A stretch of DNA of 64,000 nt from Leptospira koniambonensis (GCF_004769555.1 NZ_RQFY01000004.1:620001-684000), one strand, 5' to 3'; shown: positions 48,498 through 58,311, counted from the stretch's first letter. Notes: generated from the sequence alone by a model not told the origin. A program made the numbers and translations.

Positions 48498-50408
48498 TTA
48501 CGCGCCCAAACGATTGATGATCGTATCTAGAATTTCATTCATAGTATTGATCATCTTCGCAGACGCATTGTACGAGTGCTGGAACTGGACCATATTGGCC
48601 ATTTCCTCATCCAAACTTACACCCATCACCGATTGTCTCATATTCTCAAGTTCGGTCATGAGATCTGATTGGATCCCAAATTCTTGTTTTGATTCTCTTG
48701 CTTCTGTTGCAAGTTTAGAGATCAGACTATTATAAAAATCATCTGTGGTTTTGGAATAATCCACCATCACAGGATTATTTCTAAGGGAAGAAGCTACTAA
48801 AAGAGCATTCCTACCGTCCTTATGACCTCCAGGAGAATTATAATCTCCTGTTCCACCAACATCCTTTCCTCTTGCTGCTGCGATATTTGCTACGTTATTC
48901 GCAATATGCTCATTCACTTTAAAATGAGAAGAAGGATGAAAATGTGGAGTTAAAGTAATGTCTTCCGGCTTAGATTGAAGTTTGGTGATTTCTCCCAAAC
49001 GTTTATAATCATAAGCGCCAGAAGGCCCGGAAGCCATTAGCATTCCAGTCAGACCTACTAATAATTCACCTGAATCTTCAATATGTCTAAGAATGAAATT
49101 TTTCTTAGCAGAATCTTCTGCAACAGTCGCCTTGAATGCCAATTGGTTATCGTGGTTCATATAAGCCACAACACCAACCTTAGAAGCATTGATACGTTTG
49201 ATAATACCGTTCAGAGTATCATTTGCAGAATAAGGAATTAAAACCTGAGTTTCTTTTTCATCAGGTTTTAAGAATGTCATGGTTCCACTGATCCCTACTG
49301 GGCGATCCGGATCCAAAGTATTCTTACCTGTTACTCTAAAGATCGCAGAGATATCATTCTGACCATCGCCGTCTGAATCATACTCACCGAAAGTATTCAA
49401 AGCTAAAGAACGAATATCGAAGAAGTTCTGATTTGTATTTCCATTCAAACCAAAACCGTCTTTATGGATCTCGTTAATCACATCCATAACGTTGATCGCA
49501 AGAGCATCCACTTGGTCGATCTTCTCGCCCAGGATCTTATCTCTAACTTCGATCAAACCCTGTAATCTCCCTTTGCGGAGAAGGACCGGATCTCCAGTAA
49601 CCTTCCAATAAAGATCTAATAAACCATCTTTAGAAGGATTTCCTAATATATCGACCTTATTGAGTTTGCCGCCTTGGACAAGGATCTGCTGGCCAATAAA
49701 TACCATCAGCTCATCTTCGTCGCTTCTACCGATTGTGATATCAGTTAAGCCAGAAAGTTCTTGGAGAAGAGCATCTCTTTTGTCGTAAAGATCATTCGGT
49801 CTATCGCCCAATGCTTCCGACTTAGCAATCCTTTCGTTTAAGGTGCGGATATTCTCTCCAATCGTATTCAAATGAAGTGCATGAGCTTCGATCTCTCGGT
49901 TCGATTGATCTCTCAATTGAGAAAGTTTACGATATACATCCTCAATTCTACTTCCGAGGCCTTGTGCTTTTTCTAAAACCACAGAACGATGTGCGTTATC
50001 TTCAGGATAATTCGCGAGTTCTTCCCAAGAAGACCAGAATTTATCCATCAAAGTCCTAAGAGTAGTGCCGTTAGGCTCGTTGAAAATATTCTCAGCTTGG
50101 TAGAGATATTCGTTCTTCGCTGCCCAATAATCTTTTACACCGGAAGTTTCTATAATTCTATCATCGATAAAATTATCTCTAACACGTTCGATGGAACCGA
50201 TCTCAACACCTTGACCGATCTGACCTGGAAGGTGAGCACGATTTAAAGAAGGTTCATATAGAGGATCAGTAGCTTGTAAAACAACTCTTTGGCGAGAATA
50301 ATGTTTATTATCCGCGTTTGAAATATTATGGCCGGTAGTTTGTAAGGCTTGCTGGTGAGCCGCAAGACCTCTTTTACCAATTTCTAATCCGGAGAATGTG
50401 GATCCCAT
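48498..50408 (-). CDS. flgK: Flagellar hook-associated protein 1
   Basis: 636 residues. The conserved N-terminus is complete: [39 protein letters not shown]; the C-terminus has [20 protein letters not shown] and [17 protein letters not shown]. The middle has the large exposed domain. It forms the hook end of the junction with FlgL. A GGAGGG ribosome site lies seven to eight bases upstream. Follows flgN by 22 bases. Confidence 0.95.
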   Translation of the reverse strand: MGSTFSGLEIGKRGLAAHQQALQTTGHNISNADNKHYSRQRVVLQATDPLYEPSLNRAHLPGQIGQGVEIGSIERVRDNFIDDRIIETSGVKDYWAAKNEYLYQAENIFNEPNGTTLRTLMDKFWSSWEELANYPEDNAHRSVVLEKAQGLGSRIEDVYRKLSQLRDQSNREIEAHALHLNTIGENIRTLNERIAKSEALGDRPNDLYDKRDALLQELSGLTDITIGRSDEDELMVFIGQQILVQGGKLNKVDILGNPSKDGLLDLYWKVTGDPVLLRKGRLQGLIEVRDKILGEKIDQVDALAINVMDVINEIHKDGFGLNGNTNQNFFDIRSLALNTFGEYDSDGDGQNDISAIFRVTGKNTLDPDRPVGISGTMTFLKPDEKETQVLIPYSANDTLNGIIKRINASKVGVVAYMNHDNQLAFKATVAEDSAKKNFILRHIEDSGELLVGLTGMLMASGPSGAYDYKRLGEITKLQSKPEDITLTPHFHPSSHFKVNEHIANNVANIAAARGKDVGGTGDYNSPGGHKDGRNALLVASSLRNNPVMVDYSKTTDDFYNSLISKLATEARESKQEFGIQSDLMTELENMRQSVMGVSLDEEMANMVQFQHSYNASAKMINTMNEILDTIINRLGA

Positions 50409-50430
50409 ACTTCTTCCCTCCTATCCAATC

Positions 50431-50967
50431 TTACGCTGAAGCGTTTACGAGCACCGAGGAACGTTTCTTCTTGTTCCTAACTGTGCTTGGATTTTCATCC
50501 TCGTAAACTGCGACTTCTCCGCTGTTTGCGTTAGTTCGCATCGCGTCGATGGTGGCCTTCAAAAATTCCTGTCTGGTTCGGATCAATTTATCATTGGCTT
50601 TGATCTTATCTTTAAGCCTGTGAACCGTATCCTTTAATCTTGTTCCGAGTTGTTTCAACTTGTGCTCGGATTCACGGTCTATCTTATTTAAAAAATCAGT
50701 AAGAGTAAGTTCGCCTTCTTTAGGAATTCCTAAATTACCTGATGTATAAACATCATGAATAGCGGACATACGAACTCTTTCCAGTTCGCTTGCATGAACG
50801 ATCAATTCATAAGTCTTTTTAGAAATCGTTTCCAAAGATCTTCCGTCCGCTTTCGTGATCGATTCAGTCTTTTCTTTCTCTAACTCCAGGATTTCGGAGT
50901 ACAGTCGGATTTCTTCCTCGAAAAGAGAAGACACCCGATCCAACCATTCCTCTTTATTTAATATCAT
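50431..50967 (-). CDS. flgN: FlgN-family flagellar export chaperone
   Basis: 178 residues, almost entirely helical, with the coiled helices seen in FlgN (LYSEILELEKEKTESITKAD, LERVRMSAIHDVYTSGNLG, RLKDKIKANDKLIRTRQEFL). FlgN holds unfolded FlgK and FlgL for export, consistent with position directly upstream. The first gene of the hook-junction operon. Confidence 0.85.
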   Translation of the reverse strand: MILNKEEWLDRVSSLFEEEIRLYSEILELEKEKTESITKADGRSLETISKKTYELIVHASELERVRMSAIHDVYTSGNLGIPKEGELTLTDFLNKIDRESEHKLKQLGTRLKDTVHRLKDKIKANDKLIRTRQEFLKATIDAMRTNANSGEVAVYEDENPSTVRNKKKRSSVLVNASA

Positions 50968-51206
50968 TGTCCGGTCCCTGTTCTTTGTTTCGGCGGAATC
51001 CAGAATTTTATGAGGGGTTTTTTTACAAATTCAGAGATTCAAAAGCGGAGAAGGAGACCTAAGAAGAATTTTCTAAAGTGGAGAAGGTCCTCTGCCGATT
51101 GTAGGAATTCCAATAAGAGACATAATATTTTTCAGTAATTTGGAAGAATTTAGAAAACGAATGACCTAATTTTAGAATAATACGGATTTCTTATTTGAAA
51201 AACCTA

Positions 51207-51923
51207 ATGAAACTTACTTATAAATTTCTAATCCTCATTCTTACATTGGGCCTTCTTCCCCTTGCCCTATATACTGCTTTCGACAAAGGAATTTTCTGGT
51301 TTGTATATCCGTCCGAATCAAAATATCCAATCCGCGGCATCGACGTTTCTAATCACCAAGGAAATATAGATTGGAAGAAGGTCTCAGAAAACAAAATCAG
51401 TTTTGCATACATTAAGGCCACGGAAGGCGGAGATTGGAAGGACAAAGCATTCTCTCGAAATTGGAAAGAAGCAAATCAACTAGGGATTAGAGTCGGAGCT
51501 TATCATTTTTTCACCCTATGCCGTTCTGGAAAAGAACAAGCATCTAATTTTATTTCCTATGTTCCAAAAGATCCAAAAGCATTACCTCCTGTAGCCGATC
51601 TGGAATTTATTGGGAACTGTAAAGAAAGACCTCCATTGCAGGATGTAAAAAGGGAGATCCGAGACTTTTTAGTTGCATTAGAAAATCATTATAATAAGAA
51701 ACCTATCTTATACCTTACCTATGAATTTATAGATCAATATTTAGAAGACGATCTTTTAGAATATCCGGTTTGGATTAGGGACGTATTTGGACATCCTTCT
51801 TCTTCGTTTGAACGAAATTGGATCCTATGGCAATACCATAGTCGTGCAAGGATTCCAGGGATAGAAGGTCCGGTAGATTTGAATGTGTGGAATGGGAGCG
51901 AAGAATCCCTATACAAATTATAG
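51207..51923 (+). CDS. GH25-family lysozyme-like protein
   Basis: 238 residues from the ATG at 51207; an in-frame TTG at 51195 is possible. An N-terminal membrane segment (about 5-25), then the catalytic fold: IRGIDVSNHQGNIDW with the first Asp, FAYIKATEGGDWKDKAF, VGAYHFFT, LPPVADLEF with DxE, and VWIRDVFGHPSS, NWILWQYHS. It would cut peptidoglycan in the periplasm. No partner gene is evident. Confidence 0.85.
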   Translation: MKLTYKFLILILTLGLLPLALYTAFDKGIFWFVYPSESKYPIRGIDVSNHQGNIDWKKVSENKISFAYIKATEGGDWKDKAFSRNWKEANQLGIRVGAYHFFTLCRSGKEQASNFISYVPKDPKALPPVADLEFIGNCKERPPLQDVKREIRDFLVALENHYNKKPILYLTYEFIDQYLEDDLLEYPVWIRDVFGHPSSSFERNWILWQYHSRARIPGIEGPVDLNVWNGSEESLYKL

Positions 51924-52039
51924 AATTAATAATCGGTGTTTCATTTTGTTTTGAATCAAAACAAGTCAGAGCAAATTTTCTATTTCACAATTTTTAAATT
52001 GATATTCCTTTTAATCAGAGTAAACAAATCACAAGCATC

Positions 52040-52453
52040 ATGACGAATAAAGTTTTTACCACCAACAAGATCATTCGAATGCAACACTGCGACCCAGGGG
52101 GTGTGGTGTTTACTCCCCAATACTTCAATCTTTTTGTGGAAACAATCGAAGATTGGTTTAGAGAAGGGATCGGATTCGGATTTCCACAAATGGTAAGTAG
52201 CAATCACCAAGGTATTCCCGCCATGAAAATTATAGCGAAATTTTACAAACCCTCTAAGTTGGGAGATATATTAGAATTCCGAGTAAAACTAAAACGTCTT
52301 AGGCGTCAAAATATCTTGATCAATGTAGAAGCCATTTGCAATGGAGAAAGAAGATGTTCTGGAGATTTTTTACATGGATTTGCATCTCTTGCAAGCTTGA
52401 GTCTTACTGATTGGCCGCAAGATGTGCACAGAAAATTAGAAGAGTATCTATAA
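52040..52453 (+). CDS. 4HBT-type acyl-CoA thioesterase
   Basis: 137 residues. RMQHCDPGGVVFTPQYF carries the conserved Asp of the 4-hydroxybenzoyl-CoA thioesterase branch of the hotdog fold. FKPSKLGDILEF-like text (KPSKLGDILEF) and the C-terminal strand support it. It would hydrolyse an acyl-CoA of unknown chain. The next gene starts right after its stop. Confidence 0.8.
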   Translation: MTNKVFTTNKIIRMQHCDPGGVVFTPQYFNLFVETIEDWFREGIGFGFPQMVSSNHQGIPAMKIIAKFYKPSKLGDILEFRVKLKRLRRQNILINVEAICNGERRCSGDFLHGFASLASLSLTDWPQDVHRKLEEYL

Positions 52454-52918
52454 ATGAAATTATTGTATAGAATCCTATTTATTTCTATTTCCGTTCTTTT
52501 AACTTCGTCTTGTTTTAGTTCCTATTTTTTCGAGGGAATTGAGGATCTAGATAGTTCCAAGATACACTATAAACAAGCCCAAGAAAAATTATCCGTTGCC
52601 GTTGCTAGCTTATCGGCAAGATGTAAAGGATTTCACGAATCTTTGTATAATTATGAAACTAGTTATCTCTTCATGGCAGCTTCCAATCCCTGTGGTGAAC
52701 TAGATGAAGATCTGATCAAAGGATGTGCGGAACGGGATTATTACAAAAAAAGAGAAGTAAATCTCTGCTTAACTCTTATAACAGCAGACCCTTGTACCGA
52801 TGCAGCGGGAGGTGACCCAACATCGGAACCTGAAGAAATGAAACAGTATAGATTTTCAACATTCGCATATTGTTCCGGCATCTTTGGTTCTATGATGCCA
52901 ATGCCGATGTTTTTATAA
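52454..52918 (+). CDS. Small Cys-rich lipoprotein
   Basis: 154 residues. Signal peptide ending LLTSSC (Cys at about 20), then eight or so further Cys, including a CKGF and CGEL/CAERD/CLT run that could form disulphides. I do not recognise the family. The ATG abuts the thioesterase stop (TAAATG), so the two are probably co-translated. Confidence 0.6.
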   Translation: MKLLYRILFISISVLLTSSCFSSYFFEGIEDLDSSKIHYKQAQEKLSVAVASLSARCKGFHESLYNYETSYLFMAASNPCGELDEDLIKGCAERDYYKKREVNLCLTLITADPCTDAAGGDPTSEPEEMKQYRFSTFAYCSGIFGSMMPMPMFL

Positions 52919-52942
52919 TAGTTTTCAAATATTCATATAAAA

Positions 52943-52958
52943 GTAAACAATCGTTTAC
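52943..52958. promoter_or_regulatory. 16-bp palindrome, operator-like
   Basis: GTAAAC and GTTTAC are exact inverted copies around AATC, of a type bound by TetR-family repressors. It lies about 65 bases before the alpha/beta hydrolase start. No regulator gene is adjacent, so its ligand is unknown. Confidence 0.4.
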
Positions 52959-53022
52959 ACAAAATAAAATAGCGTATTCGTTCTTGCTTTAACGCAAAAG
53001 TAAAATACAATGCGCTTCAATC

Positions 53023-53937
53023 ATGTCTATCGAACTATTAGAGAAACAAAATCTATTTCCATTTCCTGCTGATTTTCCGGAAGTACGTTCCAAATATGTT
53101 AACGCGAACGGACAAAAATTTTTCTTACTAGAGTCAGGCCCTAAAGATGGAAAGCCATTATTATTATTACATGGATTTCCTGAATTTTCTTATGCTTGGA
53201 AAAACCAAATCGGATATTTCGCAAAGCTTGGATATTTAGTAATCGCTCCGGATCAGAGGGGATATGCAAGAAGTTCCAAACCTAAATCCATTTCTGATTA
53301 TGGACTAGATATTTTATCCGAAGATATCATTTCAATCTTAGATGTGTATGGAATTCCTAAAACGGATATTATCGCTCATGATTGGGGAGGAGCAGTTGCA
53401 TATTGGACTCTTTCTAGATTTCCAGAAAGATTTAGAAAAGCATGTATCTTGAATGTTCCTCATCCAACGGTAATGAAAAGAAAAATCCTCTCTGATAAAT
53501 CTCAAAGGAAGAAAAGTATGTACATTCTTTTCTTTCGAATTCCTTGGCTGCCTGAGTTCTTACTTTCCAGACTAAACTTCAGAAAATTAGAAAGATCCTT
53601 AACTAAAACATCTATAAAGGGAGCATTCTCTCCGGAAGAGATCTCTCTTTATAAAGAAGTTTGGGCAATACCCGGATGTATAAAGTCAATGCTCCATTGG
53701 TATCGCGCAGCAGTCAAAAATCCTCCTAAATTGATCAGAAGCAGAAAGATCAAAGTTCCTACTCGGATTTTCTGGGGAGAAAAAGACAGGTTTTTGGCAA
53801 AAGAAATGGCAGAAGAAACTTTGGAACTATTCTCGGATGCTTCCGTTCGTTTTTTTTCCAAGGGCACTCATTGGATACATCATGAGATCCCAGAGATATT
53901 GAACCCGGAATTAGAGTCCTTTTTATTGGAAGAATAG
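53023..53937 (+). CDS. Alpha/beta hydrolase, epoxide-hydrolase-like
   Basis: 304 residues. LLLHGFPEFSYAWKNQIGYF (HGFPE), APDQRGYARSSKP and IIAHDWGGAVAYWTLSRFP carry the pattern of soluble epoxide hydrolases, with Asp in DWGG as the nucleophile; the Asp/Glu and His are in WGEKDRFLAK and GTHWIHHE. Haloalkane dehalogenase is an alternative. Cytoplasmic by sequence. Confidence 0.83.
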   Translation: MSIELLEKQNLFPFPADFPEVRSKYVNANGQKFFLLESGPKDGKPLLLLHGFPEFSYAWKNQIGYFAKLGYLVIAPDQRGYARSSKPKSISDYGLDILSEDIISILDVYGIPKTDIIAHDWGGAVAYWTLSRFPERFRKACILNVPHPTVMKRKILSDKSQRKKSMYILFFRIPWLPEFLLSRLNFRKLERSLTKTSIKGAFSPEEISLYKEVWAIPGCIKSMLHWYRAAVKNPPKLIRSRKIKVPTRIFWGEKDRFLAKEMAEETLELFSDASVRFFSKGTHWIHHEIPEILNPELESFLLEE

Positions 53938-53991
53938 ATTCTTTCCAAATCTGGAAAAATATTTCTGTACCAATATACGTCTTATCCGATT

Positions 53992-55128
53992 ATGAGAATG
54001 TCCGTATCCCGGACTCTTTTTCCAATGCATAGTATTTCTAAAAATATCTTTCTATTTTTATCTCTAATTCTTTTTTTTAGCTCTCTGAATTTTGCAAAAG
54101 AGCCCAATAAAAAGAAAAAAGAAGAACCTAAAAAAGCTTCAGTCCTTCCTAAACTCAACCAAGTTGCTTTAAATTCTAAACCAGAAAAGAAGAAGGAAGA
54201 GAAAAAACCTAAGACGGTTGCCTCAGAACAAAAAACATCCAAAAGATTGAAAGGTGAGATAGTAGAAAAACAGGAAGAACTGTTTTCATTTTCTCTTGCA
54301 GGAAGAAAGTTCGCACAAGGGGAACTTCTATTTTTAAAAATAAAACCTTTACCTAAAATTTTAGATAAGCTCGGAAATTTTACAATCAGTTGGGAAGGAC
54401 AAGAACTTCCTTTTAATTTAAGAGATGGTTATATTCTCACTTTTATTCCTATCTCTCCAGAATTTTCAAAACCATATGGAGTTTTGGAATTAACAGAAAA
54501 ACATCTTTTTACTAAAAACGAGTCCAAGCAGTACGAGATCCCAATCCAGAAAACGTACTTCGCAACTTCTAAAGTTTCTCATCTTACGATGGATAAACAA
54601 TATACAACTGACGAACTTTCAGAAGAAACAAAAGCATTTATCAAAGAATGTTCCGATGCAAAAGCGAAAGCATTTCAATCTAAATCGGATCTTCAGATTG
54701 TTACCGATTTCGAATATCCTGTTCCTAATCCAATCTTAAACAGTCCTTTTTACAAACGTAGGATATACAACAAAGAGAAAGGTCGTCCTCATGGCGGTTC
54801 TGATTTCAAAGGTGGTATAGGTGATCCAATCTATGCTATCAACGAAGGCACCGTGATCTTAGCAAGGTCTATGTATTACGAAGGTAACTTTACAGTGATA
54901 GATCATGGCTTGGAGATATATTCCTTATACATGCACCAATCTGAAATTTTAGTAAAGCCAGGTGATAAAGTGAAGAAGGGAGATTTGATCGGAAAGATCG
55001 GAACTACCGGTATGTCAACCGGACCTCATTTACATTTGGGACTTAGAGTTTTAGGAACGATGATCGATCCACTTTCTGTTGTTCAAACGGATTTGATCGA
55101 AATGAAAAACAGAACTCCTAAACGTTAA
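53992..55128 (+). CDS. M23-family peptidoglycan endopeptidase
   Basis: 378 residues, exported. Signal peptide or anchor at about 18-36; starts at 53992, 53998 or 54025 are all possible. A Lys-rich linker follows. The LytM domain is at about 258-360: RPHGGSDFKGG gives the first His and Asp, and GPHLHLGLRV the HLH ligands. Both metal-binding pairs are intact, so it should be active. Confidence 0.87.
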   Translation: MRMSVSRTLFPMHSISKNIFLFLSLILFFSSLNFAKEPNKKKKEEPKKASVLPKLNQVALNSKPEKKKEEKKPKTVASEQKTSKRLKGEIVEKQEELFSFSLAGRKFAQGELLFLKIKPLPKILDKLGNFTISWEGQELPFNLRDGYILTFIPISPEFSKPYGVLELTEKHLFTKNESKQYEIPIQKTYFATSKVSHLTMDKQYTTDELSEETKAFIKECSDAKAKAFQSKSDLQIVTDFEYPVPNPILNSPFYKRRIYNKEKGRPHGGSDFKGGIGDPIYAINEGTVILARSMYYEGNFTVIDHGLEIYSLYMHQSEILVKPGDKVKKGDLIGKIGTTGMSTGPHLHLGLRVLGTMIDPLSVVQTDLIEMKNRTPKR

Positions 55129-55210
55129 TCTTTCAAAAAGATCCAAGCCAAAATTTTGCAGGAAATCAATTTATAGCCCGTATAAAAAGAAATCCTGCTT
55201 TCAAACCTTT

Positions 55211-56344
55211 TCAATTCCAAAGTTTTCCATCTTCTCCCGTATAGATCGCATCCGGTCGGACGATCCTTTCTTGCATTTGTTCGAAACAATGAGCCGTCCA
55301 GCCCGCTGCTCTTCCCATTGCAAATACTGGAGTAAAGATCTCGGTTGGAAATCCTAATCCATGCAAAAGTAATGCTGTATAAAATTCCACATTGGTTTGC
55401 AGAATTCTGTCCGGTTTATATTCTTTCAGCAATTCTAAAGCAGTTTTTTCCACAAACATCGCAAGATCATAGAATTCTCTTTTTTCGTCAGTGTCGTATA
55501 GAATTTTCGCAGCCTTAGCAAGAACATCCGCACGAGGGTCTCTGACTTTATAGATCCTATGCCCAAAACCCATTAGTCTTTCGTTATGTTTTAATTTTTC
55601 TCTTAGAACCTTCTCCGCATTTTCTTTGGCTCCTATCTCAAAGACAGTGTCTAATGCAGGCCCAGGAGCTCCGCCATGTAAAGGTCCTTTTAATGCACCA
55701 AGTCCACCGGTGACAGCAGAGATCATATCAGATTGAGTAGATATGATCACTCTTGCTGCAAATGTAGAAGCATTCAGTCCATGGTCGCAAACTGTATTCA
55801 GATATGTATTCAATGCACGGACACTTCTAGGATCAGGATCGGTACCATTCAACATGTACAAAAAGTTGGCTGCGATATCTAAGTCCTGTTTAGGAAGAAC
55901 TGGGGCCTGTCCTTTCAACAAACGATAAGCCCAAGCAACTATCAAAGGAAATGTAGAAAGAACAGCCATCGCATCTTTTTTGGGATCTTCTTTTTGAGAA
56001 CCTAAAGAAAGAGCAGCAGATCCAATCCGTAAAATATCGATCAAAGGAAGATTTGCATAGACTGCTTCTTCAATGATGGTTCGTATCACTTTAGAAAATC
56101 TTCTGGAAGATCTGAGTTCCTCAGAGAACAAACTTGTTTCGGTAGGTTTTGGCCTTCTATCATTCCAAAGTGTGAAGATAGTTTCTTCGAAGACCGCCTT
56201 GCCTGCGAATTCTTCTACTGGGTAACCTGCAATGATCAATCTTCCTCCCTTTCCATCTACTTGGGAAAGTTTGGTCCTTGCCGCAGGGATGCCTTCTAAA
56301 CCTGGGCTATAATTTTTCTCTTTTTCCTGTTCAGAGAGTAGCAT
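55211..56344 (-). CDS. citA: Citrate synthase, CitA-like
   Basis: 377 residues. DHGLNASTFAARV, GPLHGGAPGPALD and GFGHRIYKVRDPRA carry the catalytic and binding His residues. The acidic catalytic position in TNVEFYTALLLHG is Glu, as I recall also for Bacillus CitA, where other citrate synthases have Asp. It condenses oxaloacetate with acetyl-CoA, or perhaps propionyl-CoA. GGAG lies seven bases before the ATG. It faces the HTH fusion across a shared promoter. Confidence 0.9.
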   Translation of the reverse strand: MLLSEQEKEKNYSPGLEGIPAARTKLSQVDGKGGRLIIAGYPVEEFAGKAVFEETIFTLWNDRRPKPTETSLFSEELRSSRRFSKVIRTIIEEAVYANLPLIDILRIGSAALSLGSQKEDPKKDAMAVLSTFPLIVAWAYRLLKGQAPVLPKQDLDIAANFLYMLNGTDPDPRSVRALNTYLNTVCDHGLNASTFAARVIISTQSDMISAVTGGLGALKGPLHGGAPGPALDTVFEIGAKENAEKVLREKLKHNERLMGFGHRIYKVRDPRADVLAKAAKILYDTDEKREFYDLAMFVEKTALELLKEYKPDRILQTNVEFYTALLLHGLGFPTEIFTPVFAMGRAAGWTAHCFEQMQERIVRPDAIYTGEDGKLWN

Positions 56345-56379
56345 GATGTTTCTCCTTTGTTTCTATTAGAGTTTAGCGG

Positions 56380-56417
56380 GTTGACAACATATAGTCAATG
56401 TTGATTATATTGTCAAC
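56380..56417. promoter_or_regulatory. Overlapping divergent promoters with an inverted repeat
   Basis: GTTGACAA (56380) and TTGTCAAC (56410) are an exact 8-bp inverted repeat. On the minus strand TTGACA (plus 56411-56416) and TATATG (plus 56388-56393) stand 17 bases apart, a good promoter for citA. On the plus strand TTGACA at 56381-56386 and TTATAT at 56405-56410 stand 18 apart. So each -35 box overlaps the other promoter's -10 region. A protein bound here could switch both directions. Confidence 0.65.
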
Positions 56418-56419
56418 AT

Positions 56420-57667
56420 ATGGCTTTTTCTTCAAAAAAACCATTCTTGAATGCGGATGAGGCAGCCTCTGCTTTAGGGGTAGAAGTCCAAACCATATAT
56501 GCATACGTTAGTCGCGGCTTATTACATTCCGAATCTGGAGGCAATAAGGACAGGAGTAAACGGTATAGAAGAGAAGATATAGAACAATTATTACTCAGAA
56601 GGGAAGAAAGAAGCCAACCTGGTAAAACTGCGAAGGCTGCTTTATCTTTAGGACAACCAGTTTTAGAATCCTCTATCACTTTGCTCGGCGAAAACTCTCT
56701 CTTCTACCGAGGAAAAGATGTTTTAGAACTTTCTGAAAATGGAAGTTTTGAAGATATAGCCTGTTTACTCTGGGAAGCAGAAGATACAAATCCTTTCGAA
56801 TCAGATTGGCCTATATTATCTGAAGAATGTATTAAAATTCTGAAATTATTAGAAGGTCGTCCCATCTTGGATATTTCTAGGATACTACTTCCTTTTTTAG
56901 AATATGAAGATGCAAAAGCATTTCGAAAAGACCCTAAAACTTTCAGAAAAACTTCTTCTTCTATCTTAAGATATCTTACCTTGTTTTCCTCCGCCAAAAT
57001 TGAATCGACAGGAAAAATTTCAGAAACACTTTTGAACAGCTGGAATCCCTTCAGGAAAAAAGAAGATCCTAATATCCTATCCAAACTCAAACTTTTAGAA
57101 GCTTCTTTAATTCTTTCTGCGGATCATGAACTAAATGTTTCCTCTTTTACTGCAAGATGTGTTGCTTCCAGTGAAGCTTCTCTTTATCAAGTTGTGCTCG
57201 CAGGACTTGCTGCTTTGTCCGGACCCAAACATGGATTACTCACAGAAAAGGCGATCCTTCTTCTTTCCCAGGCAAGCGGAAACAAAAAGAAAGATAAACA
57301 ACTCTTAGAAGGAAAATTAAGAAGCGGAGAAAATATCCCAGGCTTCGGTCATCCTCTTTATAAAAAAGGTGATCCAAGAGGTAGAAAACTCATCCAGATA
57401 GTGGAAAGATTTTTTCCAGATGATGCAGATGTGCAACTCTACCTACAATTCTTAAAACAGATAGAAGAACTTTTAGAAGATTATGCAACGATTGATGCAG
57501 GACTCGCGCTTGTTTCTAAAGCACTCAAATTACCTAAAGGTGCGGGCATTGGAATTTTCGCAATAGGTAGAACTGCAGGTTGGTTAGCTCATGCAATGGA
57601 ACAATACGATTCTGGAAACTTGATCCGGCCTAGAGCAAAGTATATCGGAAACCTTCCCCAAGAATAA
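56420..57667 (+). CDS. Helix-turn-helix/citrate-synthase fusion protein
   Basis: 415 residues. A MerR-like or excisionase-like DNA-binding domain (about 8-65: FLNADEAASALGVEVQTIYA, YRREDIEQLLLRRE) is joined to a citrate-synthase fold. The catalytic set is largely retained: SADHELNVSSFTARC, SGPKHGLLTEKA, IPGFGHPLYKKGDPRG, ATIDAGLALVSKAL with the Asp, and IGRTAGWLAHAMEQ. So it may bind citrate-cycle ligands or be active. No ribosome site precedes the ATG; the promoter lies so close that the message may be leaderless. It probably regulates citA and itself. Confidence 0.85.
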   Translation: MAFSSKKPFLNADEAASALGVEVQTIYAYVSRGLLHSESGGNKDRSKRYRREDIEQLLLRREERSQPGKTAKAALSLGQPVLESSITLLGENSLFYRGKDVLELSENGSFEDIACLLWEAEDTNPFESDWPILSEECIKILKLLEGRPILDISRILLPFLEYEDAKAFRKDPKTFRKTSSSILRYLTLFSSAKIESTGKISETLLNSWNPFRKKEDPNILSKLKLLEASLILSADHELNVSSFTARCVASSEASLYQVVLAGLAALSGPKHGLLTEKAILLLSQASGNKKKDKQLLEGKLRSGENIPGFGHPLYKKGDPRGRKLIQIVERFFPDDADVQLYLQFLKQIEELLEDYATIDAGLALVSKALKLPKGAGIGIFAIGRTAGWLAHAMEQYDSGNLIRPRAKYIGNLPQE

Positions 57668-57736
57668 TCAAATTCTTGACTCTTTCTATCCTTTAGATTA
57701 GTTATAGGAAAACATAAAAGAACTGCGGAGTGCTCC

Positions 57737-58306
57737 ATGTCGGATCCTAATTTTTCCAGAAAAGAATTTATTCAAAAAGCTGTTGCTATAGGAGTTCTAA
57801 CAAGCTCTGCAACTGTATTAGGATCCTGTTCAAATGCTCCGGCTGGTGTAAAAGAAAGAGGACTTCAATTTTCTAATTTTTCAGAAGTAAATACTGAGTT
57901 AGAAAAAATCCTTCTCTCTAAAACAATCATTCAATACGGAGAATGGAGTCCTAGTCAGATACTTCTTCATTGTGCTCAAAGTATTTATTATTCTATTAAA
58001 GGTTATCCTGAAAATAAATCCGAAGTTTTCCAAAACACTTTAGGTAAAGTCGCATTCTGGAATTTTTCCAGAAAAGGGAAGATGTCCCACGACTTAAATG
58101 CACCTATTCCTGGCGCGGATGTTTTACAATCAGGAGTTTCCATTTCAGACAGCGTTCTTGAATTGAAAAAAGCGATTTCAGCATTCTCCAATTATACCGG
58201 AGAATTCGCTCCTCACTTTGCTTACGGAAAACTAACTAAACAAGAGTATGAACTCGCTCATGCGATGCATATTGCGAATCATTTAGATTACGTAAGTATC
58301 AGTTAA
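57737..58306 (+). CDS. DUF1569 (DinB-like) protein with lipoprotein-type leader
   Basis: 189 residues. An N-terminal segment with a lipobox-like VLGSC near residue 31 is followed by a four-helix domain: WSPSQILLHCAQSIYYS and LAHAMHIANHLDYV provide His residues arranged as in the DinB metal-binding fold. Substrate and role unknown. The N-terminus SRKEFIQKAVAIG may also be a Tat- or Sec-type leader. Confidence 0.65.
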   Translation: MSDPNFSRKEFIQKAVAIGVLTSSATVLGSCSNAPAGVKERGLQFSNFSEVNTELEKILLSKTIIQYGEWSPSQILLHCAQSIYYSIKGYPENKSEVFQNTLGKVAFWNFSRKGKMSHDLNAPIPGADVLQSGVSISDSVLELKKAISAFSNYTGEFAPHFAYGKLTKQEYELAHAMHIANHLDYVSIS

Positions 58307-58311
58307 AAATC

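Noticed and set aside
50987..51010. Sigma-28-like promoter upstream of flgN (TAAA and GCCGAAAC on the minus strand)
   Set aside because: The gap between the boxes is 12 bases where 15 is expected, so the match is too weak to call.
53942..53957. TTTCCA/TGGAAA hairpin after the epoxide-hydrolase-like gene
   Set aside because: The stem is short and AT-rich with no clear T-run, so it may be chance.
55211..56344. Glu in place of the catalytic Asp in the citrate synthase as a sign of lost activity
   Set aside because: As I recall, Bacillus CitA has Glu in the same TNVEFY context and is an active enzyme, so this is a subfamily trait rather than a defect.
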